Source of the DNA: Dactylosporangium aurantiacum
GTDB taxonomy: Bacteria; Actinomycetota; Actinomycetes; Mycobacteriales; Micromonosporaceae
Reading direction: 5' to 3'
DNA: 64,000 nucleotides
Assembly (NCBI RefSeq): GCF_000716715.1
Contig: NZ_JNYJ01000010.1
Coordinates: 62,001 to 126,000, forward strand
Shown here: positions 15,791-23,217 of the stretch, piece after piece
Layout of the letters: every line of letters starts with the position of its first letter
Position numbering within the stretch: the stretch's first letter is position 1
Notes under the pieces: model-generated
Database searches by the model: none
What the model was told of the DNA's origin: nothing
Seen by the model: only the letters and a program-made list of their open reading frames with translations
Translations under genes and position numbers: made by a program

Positions 15791-17056
15791 ATGATTATCT
15801 CAACGCCGCCGTTCTGTCCGGTGCAGTTCGACGACCCGGATCTGCTCCGGTCCGCTTTCCACGCCACGACCGACATGCACGCGCTGTGGGCGCACCTGCG
15901 TGAGGTGGCCCCGGTGTACAAGGCGGATCCGGGCGGCGGGCGGGAGCAGTTCTGGGTCGTGACCAGGCACGCCGACGTGAGCCGCGTGCTGCGCAGCCAC
16001 ACGGAGTTCTCCTCCCGGCGCGGCACGATCCTCAGCGTGCTCGACCTGAACACGCCGGACATCGCCACCGACGACATGCTCGCCGACACCGACCCGCCGC
16101 GGCACCGGGAGCTGCGCGAGCCGCTCAACCACGCGTTCGCCCCGTCGCTGGTCGCCACGCACGACAAGCTCATCCGCGGGCTGGCGCGCGACGCGATCCA
16201 GCGGGCGCTGGACGCCGACGTCTACGACATCGCCCACGACACGATGATGTTCGCGATGTCGATCACCGGCACGCTCATGGGGCTGCCCCCGGAGTCCTGG
16301 GAGCGGCTGATGCACGTGGTGATGATGACGATCGCCTACGAGGACCCGACATACGCGGCCGGCAACGCGATGGCCACCGTCCGCCAGGCGCGGCACCAGA
16401 TGTTCGAGGCGTTCAAGGAGCAGTTCGCGCTGCGCACCCGCGACGACGAGCATCCCGACGCGATCGGCATCATGCGGCAGATGGACCTGTCCGAGGGCCC
16501 GATGACGGAGCAGCAGGCCATGGTCAACGGCTACGTGCTGCTCATCGGCGCCAACGTGACCACCCCGCACACCCTGTGCACCCTGTTCACGCAGATGGCC
16601 GAGCACCCGGACCAGTTCGAGCGGCTGCGGCACCACCCGGAGGACCTGCAGATCGCCCTCGCCGAGGTGCTGCGCTGGGCGTCGCCGGTCACCGCGCTCA
16701 TGCGGTACGCGATCCAGGACGTGGAGCTGCAGGGCCAGACGATCCGGGCCGGCGAGCCGGTCAGCGCCTGGCTCGGCTCGGCGAACCGCGACGAGCGCGT
16801 CTTCGACGATCCCTACACCTTCGACCTGACCCGCCGGCCGAACCGGCACGTGGCGTTCGGTGTCGGGCCGCACTACTGCATCGGCGCCGGCATGGCGAAG
16901 GTGACCCTGCAGATCTTCATGGAGGAGCTGCTGGACATGGTGGAGACCGTCGAGATCGCCGGCGAGGTGCAGCACGTCGCGTCGCACTTCGTGCCCGGGT
17001 ACAAGAGCCTCCCGGTGCGCTTCACGCCGCGCAAGACCGTGGCGGCCGCCCGGTGA
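15791..17056 (+). CDS. Cytochrome P450
   Basis: A 421-residue P450. The haem-ligand loop is FGVGPHYCIG, the K-helix is EVLRW (ExxR), and the I-helix is LLIGANVTTPH. In that I-helix the acidic residue that usually precedes the conserved Thr is replaced by Val, which may alter proton delivery. The start ATG 15791 is chosen because GAGAGG lies seven bases before it; an in-frame ATG at 15761 has no ribosome site. The stop overlaps the thioesterase start (GTGA). In related aromatic-PKS clusters a P450 hydroxylates the aryl acid or a tethered amino acid, so it probably tailors the same product. Confidence 0.93.
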   Translation: MIISTPPFCPVQFDDPDLLRSAFHATTDMHALWAHLREVAPVYKADPGGGREQFWVVTRHADVSRVLRSHTEFSSRRGTILSVLDLNTPDIATDDMLADTDPPRHRELREPLNHAFAPSLVATHDKLIRGLARDAIQRALDADVYDIAHDTMMFAMSITGTLMGLPPESWERLMHVVMMTIAYEDPTYAAGNAMATVRQARHQMFEAFKEQFALRTRDDEHPDAIGIMRQMDLSEGPMTEQQAMVNGYVLLIGANVTTPHTLCTLFTQMAEHPDQFERLRHHPEDLQIALAEVLRWASPVTALMRYAIQDVELQGQTIRAGEPVSAWLGSANRDERVFDDPYTFDLTRRPNRHVAFGVGPHYCIGAGMAKVTLQIFMEELLDMVETVEIAGEVQHVASHFVPGYKSLPVRFTPRKTVAAAR

Positions 17057-17826
17057 GTGGGTCCGTGAGCGCGCAGCAGACGTACCGGAGTGACGCCCCG
17101 CTGTGGTTCGACCGGCGGTTCCAGTCCGCCACCGCGACGCACAGCCTGTACTGCTTCCCGTTCGCGGGCGGCTCCGCCACCTACTACGCGGCGTGGGACC
17201 GGTACTTCACCGGCCGGGTGGAGCTGGTGCCGGTGCAGCTGCCGGGGCGCGGCGCGCGGATGACCGAGCCGCCGGCCACCGACCTGTGCGCCCTCGCCGA
17301 CGAGCTGGCCGAGGCCATCGCCGGCGAGCCGACCGAGGCGGTGCTGTTCGGCCACAGCATGGGCGCCATCATCGCGTTCGAGGTCGGCCGGCGGCTCACC
17401 GCCATGGGACGGCCCGCCCGGCACCTGTTCGTGACCGGCCGGCCGGCGCCGCCGATCGTGCGGCCGCGGGAGCCGGTCAGCGGCCTGCCGCGCGCCGAGT
17501 TCCTGCAGGTGCTGCGCGACTACGGCGCCGCCGACGAGGCCGTGTTCGCCCATGACGACCTGCTGGACCTGCTCATCCCGATGATCCGGGCGGACTTCGC
17601 GATGATCGAGAACTACCGGCGCCGGCCCGGGCCGCGGCTGACCTGCCCGGTCACCGCGTGGTGCGGGGACGACGACCCCGGGGTGCCGCCGTCAGCGATG
17701 GTGCCGTGGGGCGACGAGACGTCCGGGCCGTTCACCCTGACGGTGCTGCCGGGTGGGCACTTCTTCCTGACCGAGCACCACGCCCAGGTCCTGCGCGGCG
17801 TGACCACCGCGATCCGGGGCCTCTGA
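17053..17826 (+). CDS. Type II thioesterase
   Basis: A 257-residue alpha/beta-hydrolase of the external thioesterase class. It opens with YCFPFAGGSATYY, has the nucleophile Ser102 in FGHSMGA, an Asp at about 206-208 (CGDDDPG) and His236 in PGGHFFL. LPGRGAR near residue 64 is typical of the family. Type II thioesterases strip wrong acyl groups from NRPS/PKS carrier domains, and some release products. The GTG start shares GTGA with the P450 stop. Neither the PKS nor the NRPS has its own thioesterase, so this could matter for release as well as editing. Confidence 0.92.
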   Translation: MSGSVSAQQTYRSDAPLWFDRRFQSATATHSLYCFPFAGGSATYYAAWDRYFTGRVELVPVQLPGRGARMTEPPATDLCALADELAEAIAGEPTEAVLFGHSMGAIIAFEVGRRLTAMGRPARHLFVTGRPAPPIVRPREPVSGLPRAEFLQVLRDYGAADEAVFAHDDLLDLLIPMIRADFAMIENYRRRPGPRLTCPVTAWCGDDDPGVPPSAMVPWGDETSGPFTLTVLPGGHFFLTEHHAQVLRGVTTAIRGL

Positions 17827-17907
17827 ACGCCGCCGTTGCCATCGCGGCGTCGCCGCCCCTATCTGAGCCGCCGCTGTTCTTGAGCCGCTGTCGTAAGGAG
17901 GCAGAGC

Positions 17908-20091
17908 ATGGATTTCGATGTGCCACAGGAGACCGCCGACTTCGCCGCGGAGGTGGACGCGGTGCTGCGCTCGCCGGAGACGGCACGGCTGCTGCAGGAC
18001 GTGCGGGCCCGGCGCGACGGCATGGATGGTGACGTCCGCCCGCTGTACCGGCACCTCGGCGCCGCCGGCATCCTCGCGCCCTCGTGGCCCGTCGAGTACG
18101 GCGGCCGCGGCCTGGACTACACCGCGACCGTGACCCTGCTCGAGCAGCTCGTCGCCCGCGGGATCCCGCAGAACCTGTACTGCATCTCGGTGCAGAACGT
18201 CGGCTCGCTGATCCTGGCCTCCGGCGACGAGGAGCAGCGCCGCACGCTGCTGCCGGCGATGGCGAGCGCGCAGACGACCGCGTGCATCCTGTTCACCGAG
18301 CCGACGAACGGCTCCGACCTCGCCGCGCTGACCACCACCGCGGTCCGCGACGGCGACGGCTGGGTGATCAACGGGCGCAAGACGTACAACCTCAAGAGCG
18401 CCTACGCCGACTTCGCGCTCATCGCGGTGCGCACCGACCCGCAGGCCAGCCAGTACGAGGGCATCACGCTCTTCCTCGTGCCGCTGGACGCGCCCGGCGT
18501 GGTCATCCGGCCGATCCCGAGCATGGCCAACGAGCAGTTCCACGACATCTGGTTCACCGACGTGCGGGTCGACGACTCGGCGGTGTTCGGCCGGGCCGGC
18601 GCCGGCTGGTCGCTGATCACCCAGATGTTCGCCGCGGAGCGCACCGGCCTGGACTACTACGCCCGGGGCCGGCACTGGCTGAACATGATCGCCGACCGCC
18701 TCGGCGAGCACGGCGACCGGGTGGGCCTGGCCCGCTACCGGACCCGGCTCGCCGCCAGCAAGCTGCTCAGCTGCCAGGTCATGCAGAACCTGCAGGAGGG
18801 CAACGCCGACATCGCCGAGTCGTCCTTCGCCAAGTGGCACTGCAGCGAGACCGCGCAGCGCGTCGCCTGGTGGAGCCTGGACGCGCTCGGCCCCGACGCG
18901 CTGGTCCCGGGGCCGGACACCGGCGACCGCATCCTGGAGGCCGCGCTGCGCGAGGCGCCCGGCGTGACCATCTCCGGCGGGGCGTCCGAGGTGATGCTGG
19001 ACATCCTCAGCAGCGCGAGGGTGAGCGCCGCCGGCGGCGCGCCCGGCCCGCGCCTGGATCCGTTGCAGGCGCGCCTGCGTGACGCGGTGGACGCCGTGCT
19101 GACCCACACCGGCGACCTGTCCGCCCAACTGGCGACGATCGGGGTGCCGGCGCTCAACGCACCGGAGCGGCTCGGCGGGCTGGCCCTGGGCCTCACCGCC
19201 GACATCGTCGTCAACGAGCGGCTCGGGTACGCCCTGCAGCCGCTGAGCGCCTACCGGGAGACCGCGTTCGCCCTGGACCTGCTCGCCGACGCGGACCTGC
19301 CGGCGGAGACCGTCGCCGCGCTGTACGAGGGCACCCACCACGCCGTGCTCGTCGGCGCCCGGGCCGCCGCCGGTGTCGCCGGTGTCCCCGGCGGCGGCGG
19401 TGCCGGCGTGCGGGTCAAGGCCGACGGCACGGTGTGGGGCGAGGGCGGCACGGTCTGGGGCGAATCGGAGCCGTTGCCGCGCGGCAACCCGGGCCTGTGC
19501 CTGGTGCACGCCGCCGCCGACGACGGCCGCAACGGCTGGCACCTGGTGCTCCCCGACCCCGGCACCACGCTGGTCGAGGCGTTCGAGCACTTCGGCACGC
19601 CCGCCACCCGGATCCGCTTCGACGGCGCCACCGCCGCGCCGCTGCCGGTGACCGCGGCGCACTGGGAGCGCGCGCTCGCCGCCGCCCGGATCCGCCAGGC
19701 CGCGCTGCTGCTGGGGATGGCCGACCGGATTCTCGAGGTGGCCCGTACCCACGTCAACACCCGGGTCCAGTCCGGCCGGCCGCTCGTGGAACGCCAGACC
19801 GTCGCCCACCGGCTGGCGGTGCTCATGGGCGAGGCGGACGGCTGGCGGCTGGTGCTGCACAAGGCCGCCTGGGACCACGACCGCGACGAGCCCACGACGG
19901 CGGCGGCGCTGCTGGCCGCCGTCGCCGAGCACGCCCAGGCCGCCAGCCGCACCGCCCTGCAGCTGCACGGTGTGCGCGGCATGCTGGCCCACTCGACCAC
20001 GGTGACCGCGTACCGGCAGGTGGCCGTCGAGTCGCTGCGCCTGGGCAGCCCGGCCGCCCTGTGGCAGGTCGCCGCCGTCACCGCCCGGTAG
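17908..20091 (+). CDS. Double-domain acyl-CoA dehydrogenase
   Basis: A 727-residue flavoprotein with two acyl-CoA-dehydrogenase units in tandem. The first (about 1-375) has LAPSWPVEYGGRG, CILFTEPTNGSDLA and the C-terminal helix GVTISGGASEVMLDI. The second (about 375-727) has GIPVL-like/LGGLALGL openings and a final ARTALQLHGVRGM segment, and looks more diverged. Tandem fusions are about twice the usual 380-400 residues. It has an excellent AAGGAGG ribosome site seven bases before the start. In this setting it may oxidise an acyl or aminoacyl thioester to its alpha,beta-unsaturated form. It could also belong to lipid catabolism, but the position right after the thioesterase favours the cluster. 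Confidence 0.9.
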   Translation: MDFDVPQETADFAAEVDAVLRSPETARLLQDVRARRDGMDGDVRPLYRHLGAAGILAPSWPVEYGGRGLDYTATVTLLEQLVARGIPQNLYCISVQNVGSLILASGDEEQRRTLLPAMASAQTTACILFTEPTNGSDLAALTTTAVRDGDGWVINGRKTYNLKSAYADFALIAVRTDPQASQYEGITLFLVPLDAPGVVIRPIPSMANEQFHDIWFTDVRVDDSAVFGRAGAGWSLITQMFAAERTGLDYYARGRHWLNMIADRLGEHGDRVGLARYRTRLAASKLLSCQVMQNLQEGNADIAESSFAKWHCSETAQRVAWWSLDALGPDALVPGPDTGDRILEAALREAPGVTISGGASEVMLDILSSARVSAAGGAPGPRLDPLQARLRDAVDAVLTHTGDLSAQLATIGVPALNAPERLGGLALGLTADIVVNERLGYALQPLSAYRETAFALDLLADADLPAETVAALYEGTHHAVLVGARAAAGVAGVPGGGGAGVRVKADGTVWGEGGTVWGESEPLPRGNPGLCLVHAAADDGRNGWHLVLPDPGTTLVEAFEHFGTPATRIRFDGATAAPLPVTAAHWERALAAARIRQAALLLGMADRILEVARTHVNTRVQSGRPLVERQTVAHRLAVLMGEADGWRLVLHKAAWDHDRDEPTTAAALLAAVAEHAQAASRTALQLHGVRGMLAHSTTVTAYRQVAVESLRLGSPAALWQVAAVTAR

Positions 20092-20108
20092 CGACGGGGT
20101 TGCGTGAG

Positions 20109-20120
20109 ACGAACGGTCGT
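20109..20120. promoter_or_regulatory. TetR operator-like site 1
   Basis: ACGAACGGTCGT lies 15-26 bp before the start of the TetR gene. It is an imperfect palindrome (ACGA...TCGT) followed by TTTT. A near copy occurs at 20881-20892. It is probably an autoregulatory operator. Confidence 0.5.
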
Positions 20121-20134
20121 GCTTTTCTTAGCGC

Positions 20135-20716
20135 ATGGGGAAGGGTGAGGAGACCCGCCTCGCGGTGCTGGACGAGGCCGCGCGGGTGGCCCGTGCCGTC
20201 GGGCTCGGCGGGCTGACCATCGGCACGCTCGCCGAGCGCACGGCGCTGTCCAAGAGCGGGCTCTTCGGGCACTTCAAGTCCAAGGAGTCGCTGCAGCTGC
20301 AGGTCCTGCAGCACGCCAGGGCGCGGTTCGTGGACCTGGTGGTCCGGCCCGCGCTCGCGGCGCCGCGGGGGGAGCCGCGGCTGCGCGTGCTCTTCGACGG
20401 CTGGCTGCGGTGGGAGGGGGCGCCCGGCGGGTGCCTCTTCGTGACCGCCGCGGCCGAGTTCCACCACCAGCCCGGGGCCGTGCGCGACGAGGTCGTGCGC
20501 GGTGAGCGGGACATGTGCGACATGGTCGCCACGATGTTCCGCGCCGGCGTCGCCGACGGCGCGTTCCGCCAGGACACCGACCCCGACCAGGCCGCGTACG
20601 GGTTCAACGGCATCCTGCTCGCCTTCCACCAGGCCTTCCATCTGCTCGAGGACGAGCGGGCCGAGCCGCGGGCCCGGCAGGCCCTCGAGGACCTGTTCGA
20701 CCGCGTCCGCGCCTGA
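20135..20716 (+). CDS. TetR-family transcriptional regulator
   Basis: A 193-residue TetR protein. Its N-terminal helix-turn-helix includes GGLTIGTLAERTALSKSGLFGHFKSKESL (about residues 25-55), a very typical recognition region. The C-terminal region carries the WLRWEGAPGGCLFVTAAAEF-type segment seen in TetR regulators of small hydrolase operons. It lies directly upstream of an alpha/beta hydrolase on the same strand, with matching palindromes before both genes. It probably controls itself and that hydrolase rather than the biosynthetic genes. The ligand is unknown. Confidence 0.9.
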   Translation: MGKGEETRLAVLDEAARVARAVGLGGLTIGTLAERTALSKSGLFGHFKSKESLQLQVLQHARARFVDLVVRPALAAPRGEPRLRVLFDGWLRWEGAPGGCLFVTAAAEFHHQPGAVRDEVVRGERDMCDMVATMFRAGVADGAFRQDTDPDQAAYGFNGILLAFHQAFHLLEDERAEPRARQALEDLFDRVRA

Positions 20717-20734
20717 CCCCGCGACCGCGCCTGA

Positions 20735-20784
20735 CCCGATCCCGCACCTGACCCGCGGCCGCAGCCGGCCCGATCCCGCACCTG
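20735..20784 (+). repeat. Direct repeat of 16 bp between TetR and hydrolase
   Basis: CCCGATCCCGCACCTG occurs at 20735-20750 and again exactly at 20769-20784, within a low-complexity GACC-rich stretch. The 128-bp gap otherwise holds only the hydrolase ribosome site (GAGGAG). Confidence 0.7.
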
Positions 20785-20844
20785 CCGTCCGCCGGTGGTC
20801 CGCCGGCCGGCGTCGCCACCACCGCACCCACCCCGAGGAGTCCC

Positions 20845-21804
20845 ATGGCAGTCGAGGCCGTAGCAGCGACACAGAAAAGCACGAACGATCGGTTTTTTCA
20901 GGCGCCGCGGCCGGTGCGGCTCGCCTTCCGGATCCTGGAACGGGCCACGCCCGCGCTCGGTGCGCGGTGGGCCGAGCGGATCTGGTTCCGGCTGCCGAAG
21001 CGGGCCGTCCGGGCCGCCCGGACCGCCCGGGCCGCCGGCACCCCGCTGCCGCCGGGGCGGCCGTTCACCGTCAAGGCCGGCGCCGCGGACGTCGCCGGGG
21101 TCGCCTGGGGTGAGGGGCCCGCGGTGTACCTGCTGCACGGCTGGGCCGGGCACCGCGGCCAGCTGGAGCCCTTCGTGCCGGGCCTCGTGGGCCGGGGCTT
21201 CACCGTGGTGGCCTTCGACGCGCCGAGCCACGGCCGGTCCGGGCCGGGCGCGTACGGGCCCAGGTCGTCGTCGATCCCGGAGTTCGCCGCGGCGCTCGAG
21301 GCCGCCGTCGCCGCGCACGGGCCCGCGGAGGGCATCGTCGCGCACTCGCTCGGCTCGGTCGCGGCGGCCGTCGCGCTGTGCGACGGGCTGCGGGCCGGCC
21401 GGGTCGTGATGATCGCGCCGATGGCCAGCCCCGCCTCGTACGCCGAGTACTTCGCCAGGGTGCTCGGGTTCGGCCCGCGCGTGCTGTCCCGGCTCAACCG
21501 GCGGGTCGAGCGGCGCGTCGGCGCGCCGATGCGCCACTTCGACGTGCCGGAACTGGGGCGGGCCGTCCTGATGCCGCCGACGCTGATCGTGCACGACCGC
21601 GCCGACCGGTCCATCCCCGTCGCCGACGGCATCGCGATCGCCGAGGCGTGGCCGACCGCGACGCTGCGGATCACCGAAGGGCTCGGGCACCGCGGGCTGC
21701 TGCGCGAGCCGCAGGTGGTCGGCGCCGTGGTCGACTTCATCGACGGCAAGGAGCCCGGCGAGGGCGCGCCACCCGCGGGCAGGGCGGCGGCCGCCGAAGG
21801 GTAG
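20845..21804 (+). CDS. Alpha/beta-fold hydrolase
   Basis: A 319-residue hydrolase. The oxyanion region is YLLHGWAGHRG, the nucleophile elbow is VAHSLGSVAA, the acid lies in IVHDRADRSIP and the catalytic His in LGHRGLL, so the triad looks complete. The reaction (ester, lactone or other) cannot be told. The start ATG follows GAGGAG with normal spacing. It lies 128 bp after the TetR gene, with an operator-like site just inside the coding region. The TetR/hydrolase pairing suggests a small inducible detoxification unit. Confidence 0.88.
   Translation: MAVEAVAATQKSTNDRFFQAPRPVRLAFRILERATPALGARWAERIWFRLPKRAVRAARTARAAGTPLPPGRPFTVKAGAADVAGVAWGEGPAVYLLHGWAGHRGQLEPFVPGLVGRGFTVVAFDAPSHGRSGPGAYGPRSSSIPEFAAALEAAVAAHGPAEGIVAHSLGSVAAAVALCDGLRAGRVVMIAPMASPASYAEYFARVLGFGPRVLSRLNRRVERRVGAPMRHFDVPELGRAVLMPPTLIVHDRADRSIPVADGIAIAEAWPTATLRITEGLGHRGLLREPQVVGAVVDFIDGKEPGEGAPPAGRAAAAEG
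20881..20892. promoter_or_regulatory. TetR operator-like site 2
   Basis: ACGAACGATCGG, followed by a T-run, matches site 1 at ten of twelve positions in the same orientation. It lies about 36 bp inside the hydrolase reading frame. It may act as a downstream operator (roadblock), or the resemblance may be chance. Confidence 0.35.
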
Positions 21805-21864
21805 CCCCCGCGGATGCACCGAGGGGCATCGACCGTATACCCTCGGTGCCGACGACGCGGGTCG

Positions 21865-21939
21865 ATGGAAGGTGGCGTGGTGCGGGTGCGGGACGTTTCC
21901 GGGGACGGCGACCGGCGGCTCGGCGAGCCCGCGTCTTGA
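21865..21939 (+). CDS. Possible 24-residue leader ORF before the caspase gene
   Basis: A short frame reading MEGGVVRVRDVSGDGD and ending GEPAS. Its TGA stop (21937-21939) overlaps the TTG start of the caspase-like gene as TTGA. The downstream gene has no in-frame ATG/GTG or strong ribosome site, so translation could be coupled through this frame. It may equally be a chance ORF. No homology is recognised. Confidence 0.3.
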   Translation: MEGGVVRVRDVSGDGDRRLGEPAS

Positions 21940-23213
21940 CGCACCTGTCCGACCCGCGGCGGTCGCGCGTGGTGCTGGTCGGGTCCAGCACCTACGACAA
22001 CTTCCCGGCCATCCCGGCGGTCACCAACAACCTCACCGCCCTGCGGGACGTCCTCATCGACCCGCAGCGGTGGGGGCTGGACCCCGACGCGTGCCGGGTC
22101 GTGCACAACCCGGAGACCCCGCGCGACGTCCACGCCGTGATGCGCCGCGCCGCGGCCGAGGTCGACGTGTCAGGGCTGCTGCTGCTGTACTTCGCCGGGC
22201 ACGGTGTGATCGACCCGGACACCGGCGTGCTGCACCTCGCGGTCGGCCAGACGATGCCGGACTCGGCGTACTCCAGCGCCGTGCCGTTCGACTGGGTGCG
22301 CCGCCTGGTGCAGGGCAGCCGCAGCGCGCACCGCGTCGTCATCCTCGACTGCTGCTACGCCGGGCGGGCCATCCCCGGTCTCGGCGCCGCCGACGACGCC
22401 GCGCTCGCCACCCAGGTCGAGATCGACCGTAGCTGCGTGCTGGTCGCCGCGTCCGGCAACCGGGTCGCCCTGGCGCCGCCCGACGAGCCGCTCACCGCGT
22501 TCACCGGCGTGCTCGTCGAGCTGCTGCGCGACGGCGTCGACGGCGGGCCGCAGCTGCTGGACCTCGGCACCCTGCACGACGAGATCCGGCGGGTCCAGCG
22601 CGCCCGCGGCCGGCCGATCCCGGAGCTGCGCGCCCGCAACGGCGGCGACCGCATCCCGCTGGTCGTCAACGCCCGCCGGGCGGCCCGGCCGGCGGACGTG
22701 CCGGCCCGGCCGTCGCGCACCGAGTCGCCGCGGCCCGACAGCTCCCTCGTCGGGCGGGTCCTGCGCGGCGGCGCCGGCGGCGCCGACCCGGAGCTCGACG
22801 GGGCCGTCGCGATCCTCGCCCACTCCCCGATCGAGGGCGCGATCGGCGTGCGGCTCGACCGCCCCGCGACCCGCTCACCCGCGCACGTGCTCGGCGACGA
22901 GCTGGCCGGGTCGCTGCACGTGCCGGCCGTCCTGGACGGCGGGCCGGTCCGCGACGTGGTGCTGCTGCTGGCCGTGCTGCGCCCCGGCGCCGCCGCGCCG
23001 GACGGCTGGCGGGTCCTCGGGCGGGACCTCGTCGTCATGCCCCTGGATGCCGATCCCGCGCGGGCGGAGTCGGTGGTCGCCGCCGCGTACCTGTTCGTCG
23101 GCTACCTCGGCTGGCGTCCCCAGCAGCTGGAGGGCGAGCTGGCCACCGGTGACCTCGTCGACACCGGCACCGACCTCGCCGCCTGGCTCAGCGATCCGCC
23201 GCAGGGCTGGTGA
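21936..23213 (+). CDS. Caspase-like peptidase fused to a YqgE/AlgH (DUF179) domain
   Basis: About 425 residues from a TTG start; no better start exists in frame. Residues 10-245 form a caspase (C14) fold. RVVLVGSSTYDN opens the first strand, His89 lies in YFAGHG and Cys140 in ILDCCYAG, so the His/Cys dyad is intact. Residues 268-410 match YqgE/AlgH: EGAIGVRLDRP, VLDGGPVRDVVLLL and FVGYLGWRPQQLEGEL are its hallmark segments. I know of no characterised protein with this pairing. Four bases separate it from the SIR2-domain gene, so they form a two-gene unit. Caspase-type proteases in bacteria often execute cell death in anti-phage or conflict systems. AlgH/YqgE has no agreed function. Confidence 0.82.
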   Translation: MTHLSDPRRSRVVLVGSSTYDNFPAIPAVTNNLTALRDVLIDPQRWGLDPDACRVVHNPETPRDVHAVMRRAAAEVDVSGLLLLYFAGHGVIDPDTGVLHLAVGQTMPDSAYSSAVPFDWVRRLVQGSRSAHRVVILDCCYAGRAIPGLGAADDAALATQVEIDRSCVLVAASGNRVALAPPDEPLTAFTGVLVELLRDGVDGGPQLLDLGTLHDEIRRVQRARGRPIPELRARNGGDRIPLVVNARRAARPADVPARPSRTESPRPDSSLVGRVLRGGAGGADPELDGAVAILAHSPIEGAIGVRLDRPATRSPAHVLGDELAGSLHVPAVLDGGPVRDVVLLLAVLRPGAAAPDGWRVLGRDLVVMPLDADPARAESVVAAAYLFVGYLGWRPQQLEGELATGDLVDTGTDLAAWLSDPPQGW

Positions 23214-23217
23214 CGGC

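Noticed and set aside
52..20091. Identification of the cluster as azinomycin biosynthesis
   Set aside because: The PKS and reductive Thr NRPS are shared features, but the dioxygenase, BtrH-like, sulfotransferase and double ACAD set does not let me confirm it, and other modules lie outside the window.
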